Assembly: GCF_048564905.1 (NCBI RefSeq)
Contig: NC_132992.1
Span: 95,431,001 to 95,495,000 of the forward strand
DNA length: 64,000 nucleotides
Direction of reading: 5' to 3'
DNA from: Vicugna pacos
Lineage: Eukaryota > Chordata > Mammalia > Artiodactyla > Camelidae
Each line of letters opens with the position of its first letter. The stretch's first letter is position 1. This document shows, one piece after another, positions 62,884-64,000 of this stretch. The notes under the pieces are model-generated. The model saw only the letters and a list, made by a program, of their open reading frames with translations, was not told the origin of the DNA and did no database searches. The position numbers were made by a program, and so were the translations under genes.

Positions 62884-64000
62884 TGAAGTGGAAATGCCTG
62901 CCTGTGGAAGACACTGTCGAGAGAATGAAAGGCAGGCCATGGACTGGGAGAATCACACATTTGCAAACCTCGTATCTGATGAAGGACTCGTGTCCGCAAT
63001 ATGCGGAGAAGTGTTAAAAGTCCACAACAAGGAAACAAACGACCCAGTCAAAAGTGACTAAAAGCCCTGGACAGACCTCTCACCTAAGAAGACTCACAGA
63101 TGCAGAGAAGGAAGCACAAGTTTCCTCCACATCCGACGTCGTTGGAGGCTGTAAGCGAAAACAAGGAAGACCACCACGCAGCTGTTAGAACGGTGGACGT
63201 CCAGAAGCAACACCGAAACCCGGCACCTCCCGACGCTGGTGAGGGTGTGGGGCAGCAGGAGGCCTCCTCCGCTGCGGGTGGGTGCAAACGGGAAGAGCCC
63301 GTCTGCAGGAGAGCTCGGCAGTTTCTCCAGAATCTAAACCTAATCTTGCCATACAACCCGGCAACTGCATTCCTAGATACTCACCTGTTCAAATGGGCTG
63401 AAAACTCATGTCCACCCCAAATCTGTGCAGCGATGTGTATGGTTTATACATGTCTACAGATGCTTCATTCGTAGCTTAATTCAAACTTGGATGCGCACAG
63501 GATGTCCCTCAGTAGGTGAGTGGATGCATCCAGGCAGAGGAACAGGATTGCAGAATAAAAAGGACGAAGCCGTCTGTGAAGAACTGATTTTTTTCATCAT
63601 TGTATAGCATCCTTCTGGGTCTCTTATGACTGTTTTTACCTTCAAGTCTATTTTGTCCAAGTGTACGCATCCTTGCTTCCTTTTGTTTGCCTTTTCCATG
63701 GAGTACGTTTTTCCATCCCTTCGTGACCAGCCTACATGTGTCCTTAAGCCTAAAGTGAGTGCCTTGTGTTGGCACAGATCTGGGCCTTGCTTGTTATCCA
63801 CTCAGCCACTGTATATCTTTTGCTCTGATAATGTAATCCATTTACATTTAAGGTAATTGTGGCAGGGAAAGGCCTATTATCACTGTTGTTTTTAATAGTT
63901 CTCTGCCTGTCTTGTAGTGAACTTGTTCCTCTATTCCTTCTTGCTTCTTTCTTTTGTGCTTCATTGATTTTTTGTGGTGATACCCTTTGATTCTGCCGTG
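62884..64000. repeat. Segmental duplication block B, distal copy
   Basis: Nearly identical partner of 40,577-41,693. It holds the same sense L1M ORF2 fragment (about 62,897-63,557) and antisense L1 fragment (63,587 onward) and continues past the window edge. Confidence 0.93.

Noticed and set aside
1-64000. CRISPR arrays, bacterial operons, phage or plasmid features
   Set aside because: The sequence is vertebrate genomic DNA with introns, SINEs, L1s and immunoglobulin genes; the tandem arrays are switch regions or minisatellites.

Overview
The window is mammalian genomic DNA: the 3' part of an immunoglobulin heavy-chain constant (IGHC) locus, with every gene on the minus strand. Transcription runs from high to low coordinates in the order gamma (49.3-52.8 kb), gamma (30.5-34.0 kb), epsilon (11.2-15.2 kb), alpha (0.7-4.4 kb). 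The organism is a camelid, most likely a South American one (alpaca, llama or a wild relative). The evidence is the two gamma hinges ([12 protein letters not shown], the known IgG1b hinge, and [15 protein letters not shown], the known IgG2c hinge), a CH1 splice-donor change typical of heavy-chain-only antibodies, and a camelid tRNA-Ala-type SINE at 42.05 kb.

Layout. 0-1 kb: alpha membrane exon and its 3' UTR. 3.0-4.45 kb: alpha CH3, hinge-CH2 and CH1. 5.4-6.0 kb: S-alpha switch repeats. 6.2-6.5 kb: I-alpha exon candidate and its conserved TGF-beta-responsive promoter. 8.2-9.5 kb: LTR fossils. 11.2-11.55 kb: epsilon M2 and M1. 13.6-15.23 kb: epsilon CH4-CH1. 16.3-18.1 kb: S-epsilon. 18.4-18.75 kb: I-epsilon exon candidate with STAT6 and kappaB sites. 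21-28 kb: L1-rich spacer. 29.4-34.0 kb: IgG2c gene. 34.3-36.2 kb: S-gamma2c. 36.8-37.1 kb: I-gamma2c. 38.4-43.6 kb: minisatellite, L1, a MER2/Tigger-like element and a SINE. 43.6-48.3 kb: second copy of the spacer. 48.3-52.8 kb: IgG1b gene. 53.8-56.4 kb: long S-gamma1b. 57.0-57.3 kb: I-gamma1b. 58.85-59.44 kb: minisatellite. 60.9-61.4 kb: LTR fossil. 62.9-64.0 kb: second copy of the upstream L1 block.

How the genes work together. Each constant gene has the germline-transcript layout needed for class-switch recombination: I promoter and exon, switch repeats, CH exons, secreted poly(A) site, then two membrane exons (one for alpha). Each terminal CH exon carries an internal GGTAAA-type donor used for the membrane form. 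IgG1b has an intact CH1 donor and should make conventional four-chain IgG. IgG2c has an open CH1 whose donor reads AT instead of GT; by established camelid biology CH1 is skipped and a heavy-chain-only IgG is made.

The two gamma units are tandem duplicates with mosaic divergence. About 7.76 kb of downstream flank, including the membrane exons and the end of CH3, is almost base-for-base identical. Hinge, the first half of CH2, I exons and switch repeats differ strongly. No gene outside the IGHC system was recognised. Most other open frames lie in GC-rich or repetitive DNA and are not genes.
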